From Janthinobacterium agaricidamnosum NBRC 102515 = DSM 9628 (GTDB lineage: Bacteria; Pseudomonadota; Gammaproteobacteria; Burkholderiales; Burkholderiaceae_D), in contig NZ_HG322949.1 in assembly GCF_000723165.1 (NCBI RefSeq), positions 4,286,019-4,350,018 on the forward strand: a stretch of DNA of 64,000 nucleotides, given 5' to 3'. The position numbers and the translations under genes are program-made. Of the stretch, positions 45,029-53,710 are shown piece by piece. Each line of letters opens with the position of its first letter. The stretch's first letter is position 1. A model generated the notes under the pieces. That model was not told the DNA's origin. It searched no databases and saw nothing but the letters and a program-made list of their open reading frames with translations.

Positions 45029-46291
45029 TTAAAACTGGACGCTGGCGTTAACCGAGGCGCCCTTGGCGTGGAAACTATTGGTACCCACTATTGGCGAACC
45101 GTCGCGCACGTCGACAAACACGCTGACGCCCAACTGCACCTGGCGGTACGGCACATAACTGAAGCCCAGCGTGGCGCCATGGCCGCGGTCGCTGACATCG
45201 CCGCCCGCCGCCGCCACGCCGCTGCCGTTGAAATCGCGTTTTTCGCGGCGCACCGAGGCATCGACGCGGATCTTGCCGGTCGCATCCCAGGTCGCGCCGA
45301 GGCTGACGCCCTGGTTCAGGCTATTGTTGAAAATAACGCTTTCGACCACCGAGAATTCGCGCCACGCGCTGCCGGTGAAACGCAGCTTGCCCAGCGGCGC
45401 CCAGTACAGATTGGTGCGCGCGTTCAAGCCGCTGGCGTCGCGCGCATTCAGGAAGGCATAACGGCGGGTGGCCCAGCCGCCGATGAATTCCAGTTGCGTG
45501 ATGCCGCTGAAATACCAATAGATATTCGCCTTCGCCTCATCCTGGTCGAAACTGTCTTCGACGAACGCCGCTTCGATCAGGCGCGGCTGCTGGTAGACCG
45601 AGTGCGAATGGCGTACCTGGAAACCGATCCGGCTGTCGCTGGAGGCCAGGTAATCGCCGCCGACCTCGGCCGCGTTTTCGCTGCGGTTGTTAAACCGCTG
45701 GGTACTCAAGTCGTAGTTGTAGCTTTCATGCGAGAGCGCGCCGCGCACCCGCCAGCTTGGATGGAAGCGCCAGGCGACGTCGAAATAATCGCGCCGCTGG
45801 ACCCGCAGATTGCGCTCGCTGCTCTGGAAATCGGAAAACGGCGTCAAGGTCTGGTTATAGCTGGCGCCGAGATGGCCTTGCAAATGATTAGCGAGATGCC
45901 ATTCCCAATCCGCCAGGAAATCCTTGCCATCATAATCGAGGTCCTTGAAGTGCTTAAAGCTCACTTTCGACCACTTGGCCTGGCCGGAAAGAACTTGCCG
46001 GCCGATCGGCCGGTTGAACAGGAAGCCGGCCTGGATCTGGCGCGCGGTATCGCCGCGGCCGCCGCCCTGCCCCTCGACGCCGTCCGGCAGCCGCAACAGG
46101 TTATCGTCGTAAGAATAGGCGGTGGCGATAAAGGGCTTGATGGTGTCGCTGATCTCGGCCAGCGCCGGTCCGGCGCCCAAGGCGCCGCCAGCCAGCAGAA
46201 GCGAGCTGATCAGCGCGCGGCGCGGCGCCGGCAAGGGCAACGCTATCCATTCGCAACTGATGTTTTTTCGCAAGAGATTCAACATGGTCAT
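45029..46291 (-). CDS. epsL: Outer-membrane beta-barrel protein EpsL
   Basis: A 420-residue outer-membrane protein. A long N-region precedes the signal hydrophobic stretch (LISSLLLAGGALGAGPALAE). After it come repeated amphipathic strands with aromatic ends (FIATAYSYDDNLLRL, GATLGFSYVPYRQVQLGVSV), and the last residue is Phe (VNASVQF), as in barrel proteins. It fits the XrtB-associated EpsL family (TIGR03014), thought to aid polymer passage through the outer membrane. ATG 46291 (or 46285) is chosen; the upstream frame overlaps the CPBP gene. Confidence 0.88.
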   Translation of the reverse strand: MTMLNLLRKNISCEWIALPLPAPRRALISSLLLAGGALGAGPALAEISDTIKPFIATAYSYDDNLLRLPDGVEGQGGGRGDTARQIQAGFLFNRPIGRQVLSGQAKWSKVSFKHFKDLDYDGKDFLADWEWHLANHLQGHLGASYNQTLTPFSDFQSSERNLRVQRRDYFDVAWRFHPSWRVRGALSHESYNYDLSTQRFNNRSENAAEVGGDYLASSDSRIGFQVRHSHSVYQQPRLIEAAFVEDSFDQDEAKANIYWYFSGITQLEFIGGWATRRYAFLNARDASGLNARTNLYWAPLGKLRFTGSAWREFSVVESVIFNNSLNQGVSLGATWDATGKIRVDASVRREKRDFNGSGVAAAGGDVSDRGHGATLGFSYVPYRQVQLGVSVFVDVRDGSPIVGTNSFHAKGASVNASVQF

Positions 46292-46338
46292 TCGTCTTTT
46301 TGAGAGTCCAACAGCAGATAGCCAATAGATAACAAATA

Positions 46339-47004
46339 CTACCAGTAAGTCCAATGACCAGTAGTAACAATCCACACGCCCAAACCCGCATTCGTGACAG
46401 CATGCGCAATGATCGGCGGCCACAGCGACTGGCTGCGCATATACAACACGCTGTAGGCGGCCCCGGCGACTAAACCGGCCAGCCACAGATTGTGTTCAAA
46501 CCCAAACAGCAGCACCGAGACGGCAAATGCCCTGGCGCTGACCTGCGCCGGTGCGCGCTTCAAAAAATCGGGCGCATCGATCCAGCGCATCAGGAACGAG
46601 CGCCAGAACAACTCCTCCATCACCGGCACCACCAGCGCCGCGCCGGCGATGCGCATGGCCACCAGGCGCCAGTCGATGATGCCGCCGTCGCCACGCGGAT
46701 CGAAACCGGCGCTGCTGCCGATGCTCATCCAGCCGGCGTCCAGCTTGACCCACAATACCAGCACCAGCAAGCCGGTCAGCAGCGACAGCAGCAAGCCGCG
46801 CGGGCTGGGGCGGACCCAGCGCAATTCGCCGTAATGACGCCGGCAAGCGATCAGCACGGTCAGCACGGCGCCGATCTTGATGCCGTACAGCCAGCGCAAT
46901 GCATGCGCCGGCCAGCCGAAACGGCGCAGCATGTCGTCGATAAGGATAAAGGAAAGGTAGAGCGCGAAGGGCAAGACCCGGACCAGTGCGGCCCGCTCAA
47001 ACAT
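46339..47004 (-). CDS. CPBP/CAAX-type intramembrane protease, PEP-CTERM associated
   Basis: A 221-residue membrane protein with about six to seven hydrophobic segments. The glutamate motif VMEELFWRSFLMRW (about residues 126-139), the histidine in LLFGFEHNLWLAG and the second histidine in PPIIAHAVTNAGL are the conserved metal-site residues of the ABI/CPBP family. It resembles the CAAX-protease-related protein TIGR03008 seen with exosortase loci. Its substrate is unknown. ATG 47004 matches the expected N terminus; the frame continues to 47115 without support. It lies 47 bases upstream of epsL and may lead that operon. Confidence 0.85.
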   Translation of the reverse strand: MFERAALVRVLPFALYLSFILIDDMLRRFGWPAHALRWLYGIKIGAVLTVLIACRRHYGELRWVRPSPRGLLLSLLTGLLVLVLWVKLDAGWMSIGSSAGFDPRGDGGIIDWRLVAMRIAGAALVVPVMEELFWRSFLMRWIDAPDFLKRAPAQVSARAFAVSVLLFGFEHNLWLAGLVAGAAYSVLYMRSQSLWPPIIAHAVTNAGLGVWIVTTGHWTYW

Positions 47005-47198
47005 GCGCCATCCGGCAGGCCTGCCCCAGCCCGGACTCCACGCCAGCTTGCGGCCCTCCGGCTGGCATGTTCTCTGTTGAAAACATGCGTACCTCGATAT
47101 AAAAACATTAATCAAATGATTATATCAAGCACAGGTCTCTTTGGGGAAGAGACCTATCTGAATTACAACAGTTGATACTGAAAACAAAATGTTTGCGG

Positions 47199-47279
47199 TT
47201 AATCAATTTGCGATTAGTCAATTTGTGTTTAATCAATTTTTCGGCTAAGCAACTCTTGACACTAAGCAATTTTTGATGA
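47199..47279. repeat. Degenerate tandem repeat of about 16 bases, five units
   Basis: Units TTAATCAATTTGCGA, TTAGTCAATTTGTGT, TTAATCAATTTTTCGG, CTAAGCAACTCTTGACA and CTAAGCAATTTTTGATGA follow one another. The core is YTARNCAATTT. The period changes from 15 to 18, so it is an old or diverging array. It lies just 3' of uup and 5' of the CPBP gene (both minus strand). Confidence 0.75.
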
Positions 47280-47284
47280 TAAGC

Positions 47285-49186
47285 CTAGGTGCGCGCCTCG
47301 ATGGTTTCCCATTTTTCCAGCGCTTCCAGCAGCAGCGTCTCGATTTCAGCGACACGGGCGTTCAGGCGCTTGCCTTCGGCCGGGGTCTTCTTGTAAAAAT
47401 CGGGATGCGACAGTTGCGCCGCGATCACTGCCTGCTCGTCTTCCAGGCTGGCGATCAGCACCGGCAATTCATCGAGTTCGCGCTGCTCCTTGTAGCTGAG
47501 CTTTTTTTGCCGGGCAACGGCTGGCTGGGCGGCGGCCGCTTCCACCTTGGCGGCCGGCCTGGCGCTGCCGGCCACCGGCGTCGCCGGGGCGATGCTGCGC
47601 ACCCGCTCCCAGTCGGAATAACCGCCGACGAATTCGCGCCACTTGCCCTCGCCTTCGGCGACGATCACCTGGGTCACCACGTTGTCGAGGAAGGTGCGGT
47701 CATGGCTGACCAGGAAGACGGTGCCGGTATACTCTTCCAGCAACTCTTCGAGCAATTCCAGCGTATCGATATCCAGGTCATTGGTCGGTTCGTCGAGCAC
47801 CAGCACGTTGGCCGGCTTGGCGAACAGGCGCGCCAGCAGCAAACGGTTGCGTTCGCCGCCCGACAACGACTTGACCGGCGAGCGGGCCCGTTCCGGCGCG
47901 AACAGGAAATCGTTCAGGTAGGTCATCACGTGCTTGCGCTGGCCATTGATTTCAACCCAGTCGCTGCCCGGCGCGATGGTTTCCATCAAGTTCGCCTCTT
48001 CATTCAGCTGGGTGCGCATCTGGTCGAAATACGCGACCTGCAACTTGGTACCCAGGCGTATCGTGCCGGTGTCGGATTCTTCCTGGCCCAATATCATTTT
48101 CAGCAAGGTGGTCTTGCCGGCGCCGTTGGCGCCGATCAAGCCGACCTTGTCGCCACGCAAGATGGTGCCGGTGAAATCGCGCACGATGACTTTCTCACCG
48201 TACACCTTGGAGACGTTTTCCAGTTCCGCGACGATCTTGCCGGAGCGTTCGCCGGCCGACACGTTCAGGTTGACCTGGCCTTGCTGTTCGCGGCGCGCGC
48301 TGCGCGTCAGGCGCAATGCTTCCAGGCGGCGCACGCGGCCTTCGTCGCGCACCCGGCGCGCCTTGACGCCCTTGCGTATCCAGACCTCCTCTTGCGCCAG
48401 GAATTTGTCGAACTTGGCGTTTTCCACCTCTTCGATTTCCAGCTGTTCGCTCTTGCGCACTTGATAGGCGCTAAAGTTGCCTGGATAGGACAGCAAGCGG
48501 CCACGGTCCAGTTCGATGATGCGGGTCGCCACATTGTCGAGGAAGGAACGGTCATGGGTAATGAACAGCACGCTGCCCTTGTAGTCGCGCAACAAGCCTT
48601 CCAGCCACAGGATCGACGTGAAATCCAGGTGGTTGGTCGGTTCATCGAGCAGCAGCACGTCCGGCGCCGACACCAGCGCGCGCGCCAGCGCGACCCGCTT
48701 CTGCATCCCGCCCGACAGGGTTTTCATCAACATGCCGCCAGCCAGGTTCAAACGGCCCAGCACGGTTTCGACCTTGTTCGGCAAGCTCCAGCCATCGGCC
48801 GCATCCAGCTTGACCTGGACCTCGTGCATCCGTTCCATCAGCGCGTCGTCATCGCCCTGGCCGAACTGGCCGGTCAGGCTGTCGTATTCCGACAACAGCG
48901 CCTGCAAATCGCCCATGCCGGACGCGACCGCGTCGTACACCGACATGCCCGGATCGAATTGCGGTTCTTGCTCGACATAGGCGATTTTCAAGCCTTGCTG
49001 CATGACCAGCAAGCCATCGTCGAGCTTGAATTTGCCGGAAATGACTTTCAGCAAAGAGGATTTACCGGTGCCGTTGCGCCCGATCAGACCGACCCGCTCG
49101 GTCGTTTCCAGTGAAAATTCCGCGTGGTCGAGCAGCGCGACGTGACCGAACGCGAGTTGCGCCGATGAAAGAGAGATGACAGCCAT
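47285..49186 (-). CDS. uup: ABC-F family ATPase (Uup)
   Basis: A 633-residue soluble protein with two ABC domains and no membrane part. Walker A motifs are GRNGTGKSS and GANGAGKTT. Signatures are LSGGMQKRVALARAL and LSGGERNRLLLARLF; Walker B segments are VLLLDEPTNHLD and VLVLDEPTNDLD. The ABC-F linker lies between (about 240-300), and the C-terminal coiled-coil DNA-binding domain (about 550-633) follows WREFVGGYSDWERV, which marks the Uup branch. Uup is tied to ribosome function and to precise excision of transposons. It stands alone between the repeat array and tRNA-Arg. Confidence 0.93.
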   Translation of the reverse strand: MAVISLSSAQLAFGHVALLDHAEFSLETTERVGLIGRNGTGKSSLLKVISGKFKLDDGLLVMQQGLKIAYVEQEPQFDPGMSVYDAVASGMGDLQALLSEYDSLTGQFGQGDDDALMERMHEVQVKLDAADGWSLPNKVETVLGRLNLAGGMLMKTLSGGMQKRVALARALVSAPDVLLLDEPTNHLDFTSILWLEGLLRDYKGSVLFITHDRSFLDNVATRIIELDRGRLLSYPGNFSAYQVRKSEQLEIEEVENAKFDKFLAQEEVWIRKGVKARRVRDEGRVRRLEALRLTRSARREQQGQVNLNVSAGERSGKIVAELENVSKVYGEKVIVRDFTGTILRGDKVGLIGANGAGKTTLLKMILGQEESDTGTIRLGTKLQVAYFDQMRTQLNEEANLMETIAPGSDWVEINGQRKHVMTYLNDFLFAPERARSPVKSLSGGERNRLLLARLFAKPANVLVLDEPTNDLDIDTLELLEELLEEYTGTVFLVSHDRTFLDNVVTQVIVAEGEGKWREFVGGYSDWERVRSIAPATPVAGSARPAAKVEAAAAQPAVARQKKLSYKEQRELDELPVLIASLEDEQAVIAAQLSHPDFYKKTPAEGKRLNARVAEIETLLLEALEKWETIEART

Positions 49187-49355
49187 AATGAATGAAAGGT
49201 ATTCGGACGCTATTGGCCACGGTCAGTGGCAGGCGCCCCGATTGGATGAATGAAGCACGCATTGTACCGATAGTCGGACAGTGAGCGCCATTTATCGGCG
49301 AATAGCCGTGAAGATGATGTTGCAGAAAGGGAATTATCAGGCATCAGCGGGAAGA

Positions 49356-49430
49356 TGGTGTCGCCAGCAGGAATCGAACCTGCATTTAAGTCTTAGGAGG
49401 ACCTTGTACTATCCATTGTACGATGGCGAC
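49356..49430 (-). tRNA. tRNA-Arg (anticodon CCT)
   Basis: Reading the minus strand gives a full cloverleaf: acceptor GTCGCCA/TGGCGAC (7 bp), D stem GTAC/GTAC, anticodon stem AGGTC/GACTT with loop CTCCTAA (anticodon CCT, decoding AGG), T arm GCAGG-TTCGATT-CCTGC, discriminator A and an encoded CCA. Length is 75 bases with CCA. A consensus TATAAT lies 13 bases upstream. Confidence 0.95.
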
Positions 49431-49443
49431 ACACGAGCACGGG

Positions 49444-49449
49444 ATTATA
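49444..49449 (-). promoter_or_regulatory. -10 box of the tRNA-Arg promoter
   Basis: Consensus TATAAT on the minus strand, 13 bases before the mature tRNA 5' end. No good -35 is seen at 16-18 bases upstream. Confidence 0.6.
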
Positions 49450-49503
49450 CAGAGTTGCCTTTCACATGGGTAGCACGGACTACTCTGATGGTTTTTTCTC
49501 CAG

Positions 49504-50532
49504 CTAATCGAGCAAAGGCAACACTTGCTGCGCAGCCAAAGCATGCGCCACCGGATTCCAGTGGCCATCCATCGGCAGGAAGTCCATGCGCTCTTGCCGC
49601 GCCGCCCAGTGGGCGGCAAACACCGGCTGCATGTCGGCCACCTTGTAACCATGTTTTTCTGCGCTGGCGATAAAGAATTGCCGGTCGTCGCCATGCCAGC
49701 CCGGCGCCACCTGGCCCGGGCCGTACAGCGCCTTGCGGTCGCCATCGACCAGGAACACGAAGTTGATGCCGCTGGCCGCGCCCAGCGCTTGCAGGCGGTT
49801 CAGGTAATACTCGACGGCGGCGCCGCGCGCCGGATCGGGGCCTGTCGCGGCTGCGGCCGCCACTGACGCGGCCGCTGGCCGGCCCAGGCTGCGCCATTTG
49901 GACGACAGCCAGTCCGGCAATCTGAGGCTGTAATAAATATAGCGCGCCAGCGCCGAACGCGACACCAGCAGCTTCGCCTTCGGTTCGGTGTACGCTTGAT
50001 GCACCACCCGCACCGCGCCGTGGCTGACCTCGAAATTGCTGTGGCCACGCACCGCGGGTGCCAGGATGTCGGACAAGTCGTTCGGCTCGACAAACAGCAC
50101 CACGTTGCGCGGATGAATGCGCGGCACATAATACGCCAGCACGTCCAGGCTGTCGGCCAGGCCGTTGCCCGAACTCGACGCCGCATACACCGCGCCGCCC
50201 AGCGCGTGGTCCAGCCGGCCTTGCACGGTATCGGGATAATCCAGCATCAGGCTTTCGATGAAGCTGTCGCCGATCACCAGCACCCGCGCATCGTCCTTGA
50301 AGTCGGCCGAATTGGTGAAACCCTGCAGATTGGTTTGGCCGCGCCGCGCATTGTCCAGCGCCCAGCCAAACGAATACACATATTTTTGTTCCGGCAAATA
50401 ACGGCTGAACGGCGTAGCGGCGTCGCTGGCCGCCAGCCGCAAGCCGGAAAACACCGGCACGCATTGCAAGGCGACTTCCAGTACCAGCGCCATGGCCGCC
50501 GCTCCCACACCGATTGCGATTGAAGTACGCAT
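49504..50532 (-). CDS. SGNH-type acyltransferase/esterase, AlgX/AlgJ-like partner
   Basis: A 342-residue protein with an N-terminal membrane anchor or signal (IAIGVGAAAMALVLEVALQC). The SGNH fold is shown by the nucleophile block VLVIGDSFIESLMLDYP, an Asn in FVEPNDLSD, and the C-terminal DGHWNPVAHALAAQQ, which holds the Asp-x-x-His pair. Such periplasmic enzymes pass acetyl groups from an MBOAT protein to a polysaccharide. It starts 8 bases after the MBOAT gene, with AGGCGG as ribosome site, so the pair is an operon. Confidence 0.85.
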   Translation of the reverse strand: MRTSIAIGVGAAAMALVLEVALQCVPVFSGLRLAASDAATPFSRYLPEQKYVYSFGWALDNARRGQTNLQGFTNSADFKDDARVLVIGDSFIESLMLDYPDTVQGRLDHALGGAVYAASSSGNGLADSLDVLAYYVPRIHPRNVVLFVEPNDLSDILAPAVRGHSNFEVSHGAVRVVHQAYTEPKAKLLVSRSALARYIYYSLRLPDWLSSKWRSLGRPAAASVAAAAATGPDPARGAAVEYYLNRLQALGAASGINFVFLVDGDRKALYGPGQVAPGWHGDDRQFFIASAEKHGYKVADMQPVFAAHWAARQERMDFLPMDGHWNPVAHALAAQQVLPLLD

Positions 50533-50540
50533 GTTGCCGC

Positions 50541-52013
50541 CTAAAAATTAAAATACAGGAATTCGGACACGCCGCGCGTTTCGCTGATGGCCAGCAGCAG
50601 GAAACACAGCATCAGCAAGGCGCCCAGCAACATGCTGCCGCGCGTGCCTTCCAGCGCGCGTTCCTGTTCCGGGCGCATGCCGCGTCCCAGTAACTGGTAG
50701 GCGTTCGGCAACAGGAACGCGACCATGGCGCAAGCGGCCAGCCACCATAAGCACATATCGAGTTGCATGATGCGGTTGACGCCCAGCAGCGTGCCTTGCA
50801 TGGCCGGCGTCAAGGTGCCGCCGGCCATGCCGTTGAGCAGATCCAGCGCGACCGGCACCGAAGCGGCGCGGAAAAACACCCAGGCCAGCACCACCGCCAG
50901 GAACGTGGCGGCGGCGCCCGGCACGCGGATGAGTAGACTGTCGCGGCCGCCCAGCAGACGCCGCAGCGCGTGGTTGACGATCAGGTACAAGCCATGCAGC
51001 GCGCCCCACAGCAGGTAAGTCCAGTTGGCGCCATGCCACAAGCCGCCCAGCACCATGGTGATCAGCAAGTTCAGGTAGCGCTGCATGCTGCCCTTGCGGT
51101 TGCCGCCCAGCGGGATATACAGATAATCGCGCAAGAAATTGGACAGCGTGATATGCCAGCGGCGCCAGAACTCGATGATCGACGTGGCCTTGTAGGGCGA
51201 ATCGAAATTGATCGGCAAGACGATGCCGAACAGATAGGACAAGCCGTAAGCCATGTCGGAATACGCCGAAAAATCGAAATACAGCTGGAAGGTGTAGGCC
51301 AGCGCGCCGGCCCACGCTTCCAGCATGCTCAGGTGGTGGTAATGCAGGTCGAACACCGGCCCGACAAAGCGCGCCACGCCATCGGCCAGGATCACTTTCT
51401 TGAACAAGCCGATGGTAAAGAACGACAGCCCGACGACAATGCGGCCGCGGCTGAATACATGCGAAGCCGGCCGCTCGAATTGCGGCATCATGTCCTTGTG
51501 ATGCAGGATAGGGCCGGCGATCAGGTGCGGAAAATACGTGACGAACAAGCCATAGCTTTCAGGCTGGTAATCCTTGACCTTGCCGGCGTGACAATCGACC
51601 AGGTAGGCGATTTGCGTGAAAGTAAAAAAGGAGATGCCAATCGGCAAGGCAATGCCGATAGTCCGCCACGGCGCGCCGGTCAGCCAGGCCAGGTTGCCGA
51701 TTAAAAAGTCGGCATACTTGAAAAACACCAGCAAGGACAAATTGAACACCAGCCCGCACACCAGCCAGGTCTTGGCGGCCGGCAAGCGCCCTACTTCGCG
51801 GCGCTGCGAAATAGCGCGGCCGATGACAAAGTTGCTGCATATCGACACCCCCAGCAAGGGCAAGAAGGCGATATCCCAGTAGCAATAGAAGGCGATCGAC
51901 GCCAGCAGCAGGAAGATGATCGACAGGCGCAGCGAATAGGTCGATAAAACAAAATAAGCAAGCAGGGCCAGCGGCAGGAATACGAGAAAAAACGGAAATG
52001 AATTAAATAGCAC
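50541..52013 (-). CDS. MBOAT family O-acyltransferase (AlgI-like)
   Basis: A 490-residue membrane protein with about 11-12 hydrophobic segments. It starts FNSFPFFLVFLPLALLAYF, typical of AlgI. The family core is present: YFDFSAYSDMAYGLSYLFGI, FWRRWHITLSNFLRDYLYIP and the catalytic histidine in GGLWHGANWTYLLWG. It brings acetyl groups from the cytoplasm across the membrane, here probably for O-acetylation of the exopolysaccharide by the SGNH partner downstream. The start codon is GTG at 52013. Confidence 0.92.
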   Translation of the reverse strand: MLFNSFPFFLVFLPLALLAYFVLSTYSLRLSIIFLLLASIAFYCYWDIAFLPLLGVSICSNFVIGRAISQRREVGRLPAAKTWLVCGLVFNLSLLVFFKYADFLIGNLAWLTGAPWRTIGIALPIGISFFTFTQIAYLVDCHAGKVKDYQPESYGLFVTYFPHLIAGPILHHKDMMPQFERPASHVFSRGRIVVGLSFFTIGLFKKVILADGVARFVGPVFDLHYHHLSMLEAWAGALAYTFQLYFDFSAYSDMAYGLSYLFGIVLPINFDSPYKATSIIEFWRRWHITLSNFLRDYLYIPLGGNRKGSMQRYLNLLITMVLGGLWHGANWTYLLWGALHGLYLIVNHALRRLLGGRDSLLIRVPGAAATFLAVVLAWVFFRAASVPVALDLLNGMAGGTLTPAMQGTLLGVNRIMQLDMCLWWLAACAMVAFLLPNAYQLLGRGMRPEQERALEGTRGSMLLGALLMLCFLLLAISETRGVSEFLYFNF

Positions 52014-52161
52014 TGGGCAATCTCAACACAAGTAAGTTACCCATAGGTAATGGGATCTCAAAAAATTCGTTGCGATTGTATCATTTATATGATTTTTTAA
52101 TAATCATTTCCTGATAATAAGATCAAGTTTTCACCTTCGATGCCACACCGCCTGCAAGCCG

Positions 52162-52554
52162 CTACCCGGGCACGATCGCCGTCACCTCGATCTCGACCCG
52201 GGCCTCGTCCTCGATCAAACCGGCCACCTGCACCGCCGTCATCGCCGGAAAGTGCGAACCGATGATGTCGCGGTAAGCCGCGCCGATCTGCTTGTAGGCC
52301 GCCACGTATTCCTTCTTGTCGAGCACATACCAGGTCATGCGCACGATGTGTTCCGGCCGGGCGTCGGCCTCGGCCAGCACCGCCACCACGTTCAGCAAGG
52401 CCTGGCGCACCTGGCCGGCGAAATCGGCGGTGTGGAACTTGCCCTGGCCATCCCAGCCTATCATGCCGCTGACGCAGACGGTGCGCCCGCTGGCCGCCAC
52501 GCCGTTCGAATAACCACGCGGCCGGACCCAGCCCGGCGGCAACAATATGTCCAT
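52162..52554 (-). CDS. RidA family protein lacking the canonical arginine
   Basis: A 130-residue YjgF/YER057c/UK114-type trimeric protein. The fold shows in GRTVCVSGMIGWDGQGKF, FAGQVRQALLNVVAVLAEA and the C-terminal VEIEVTAIVPG. In classical RidA an Arg in the Px-R-(S/T) motif binds the imine substrate; here the matching segment reads HFPAMTAVQVAG, with Met. That places it with the Rid4-7-like groups rather than the 2-iminopropanoate deaminases. It is the last gene of the anthranilate-type operon, 12 bases after the acyl-CoA dehydrogenase. It may deal with an enamine or imine intermediate of that pathway. Confidence 0.9.
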   Translation of the reverse strand: MDILLPPGWVRPRGYSNGVAASGRTVCVSGMIGWDGQGKFHTADFAGQVRQALLNVVAVLAEADARPEHIVRMTWYVLDKKEYVAAYKQIGAAYRDIIGSHFPAMTAVQVAGLIEDEARVEIEVTAIVPG

Positions 52555-52566
52555 ATTCAGCTCTTT

Positions 52567-53709
52567 CTATTCTGTCGTTGCATCGCGCAGCAATTCGCGC
52601 GCGATGATCAATTGCTGCACTTCGGTCGCACCTTCGTAAATGCGCAGCGCGCGGATGTCGCGGTACAGCCGCTCGACCGGATGCTCGCTGACCACGCCCA
52701 GCGCGCCAAACATTTGCACCGCCGCGTCGATCACTTGCTGCGCCGTTTCGGTGGCCGTCATCTTGGCCATCGCCGCTTCCCTGGTGACCCTGGCGCCCTG
52801 GTCGCGCCGCCATGCTGCGCGGTAGGTCAGCAAGGCCGCCGCATCGATGCCGGTCGCCATCTGCGCCAGCTTCGCCTGCGTCAGCTGGAAGTCGGCCAGC
52901 GTCTGGCCAAACATCTTGCGCTGCATCGCGTGGCGCAGCGCCTCGTCGAAGGCGCGCCGCGCAAACCCCAGCGCCGCCGCCGCGACCGAGGTGCGGAACA
53001 CGTCCAGCGTCGCCATCGCCACCTTGAAACCCTGCCCGGCCGCGCCCAGCATGCGGCTGGCCGGGATGCGGCAATCGCGCAAGGTCAAACGCGCCAGCGG
53101 GTGCGGCGCGATCAGGTCGATCCGTTCGGCGATCTCGAAACCCGGCGTGCCGGCATCGACGATGAAGGCGCTGATGCCGCGCGCGCCGGGCGCTTCGCCG
53201 GTGCGTGCGAACACCACGTAAAAGTCGGCGATGCCGCCATTGGAAATCCAGGTCTTTTCGCCGTCCAGGACGTAATCGCCGCCATCCAGCCGCGCCGCGC
53301 ATTGCAGCGCCGCGACGTCGGAACCGGCCTGCGGCTCGGACAGGGCGAACGCGGCGATCGCCTCGCCGCGCGCCACCTGGTCCAGGTACGCCGCCTGCTG
53401 CGCCGCGCTGCCGAACAGGCTGATCGCGCCCGACCCCAGCCCCTGCATCGCGAACGCGAAATCGGCCAGGCCGGCGTGGCGCGCCAGCGTTTCGCGGATC
53501 AGGCAAATCGCCCGCGTGTCGATGGCGCCGACCGCGTGCCGCAGCCAGCCGGCCCGGCCCAGTTGCAGCACCAGCGCGCGGCACGCCCGGTCGACGTCGC
53601 CGGCGTGGCCATCGTTGATATTGGCGCTGGCCCAGGCATCGAGTTCCGCTTCCAGCGCGGCGTGGCGCGGCTCGAAGAACGGCCAGTCCAGATAGGTTTT
53701 ATCGCTCAT
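52567..53709 (-). CDS. Acyl-CoA dehydrogenase
   Basis: FAD enzyme of 380 residues. Marks in order: [15 protein letters not shown] (FAD-binding signature 1), [56 protein letters not shown], and the C-terminal [18 protein letters not shown], whose Glu is in the usual catalytic position. ATG 53709 follows an AGGG ribosome site; the longer frame runs into the enoyl-CoA hydratase gene. In the operon it probably oxidises a ring-derived or ring-opened CoA ester after reduction of 2-aminobenzoyl-CoA. Confidence 0.92.
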   Translation of the reverse strand: MSDKTYLDWPFFEPRHAALEAELDAWASANINDGHAGDVDRACRALVLQLGRAGWLRHAVGAIDTRAICLIRETLARHAGLADFAFAMQGLGSGAISLFGSAAQQAAYLDQVARGEAIAAFALSEPQAGSDVAALQCAARLDGGDYVLDGEKTWISNGGIADFYVVFARTGEAPGARGISAFIVDAGTPGFEIAERIDLIAPHPLARLTLRDCRIPASRMLGAAGQGFKVAMATLDVFRTSVAAAALGFARRAFDEALRHAMQRKMFGQTLADFQLTQAKLAQMATGIDAAALLTYRAAWRRDQGARVTREAAMAKMTATETAQQVIDAAVQMFGALGVVSEHPVERLYRDIRALRIYEGATEVQQLIIARELLRDATTE

Positions 53710-53710
53710 T

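Noticed and set aside
49187..49503. tRNA-Arg region as an integration site for a genomic island
   Set aside because: The tRNA is intact, but no integrase gene or direct repeat of its 3' end was seen in the window.
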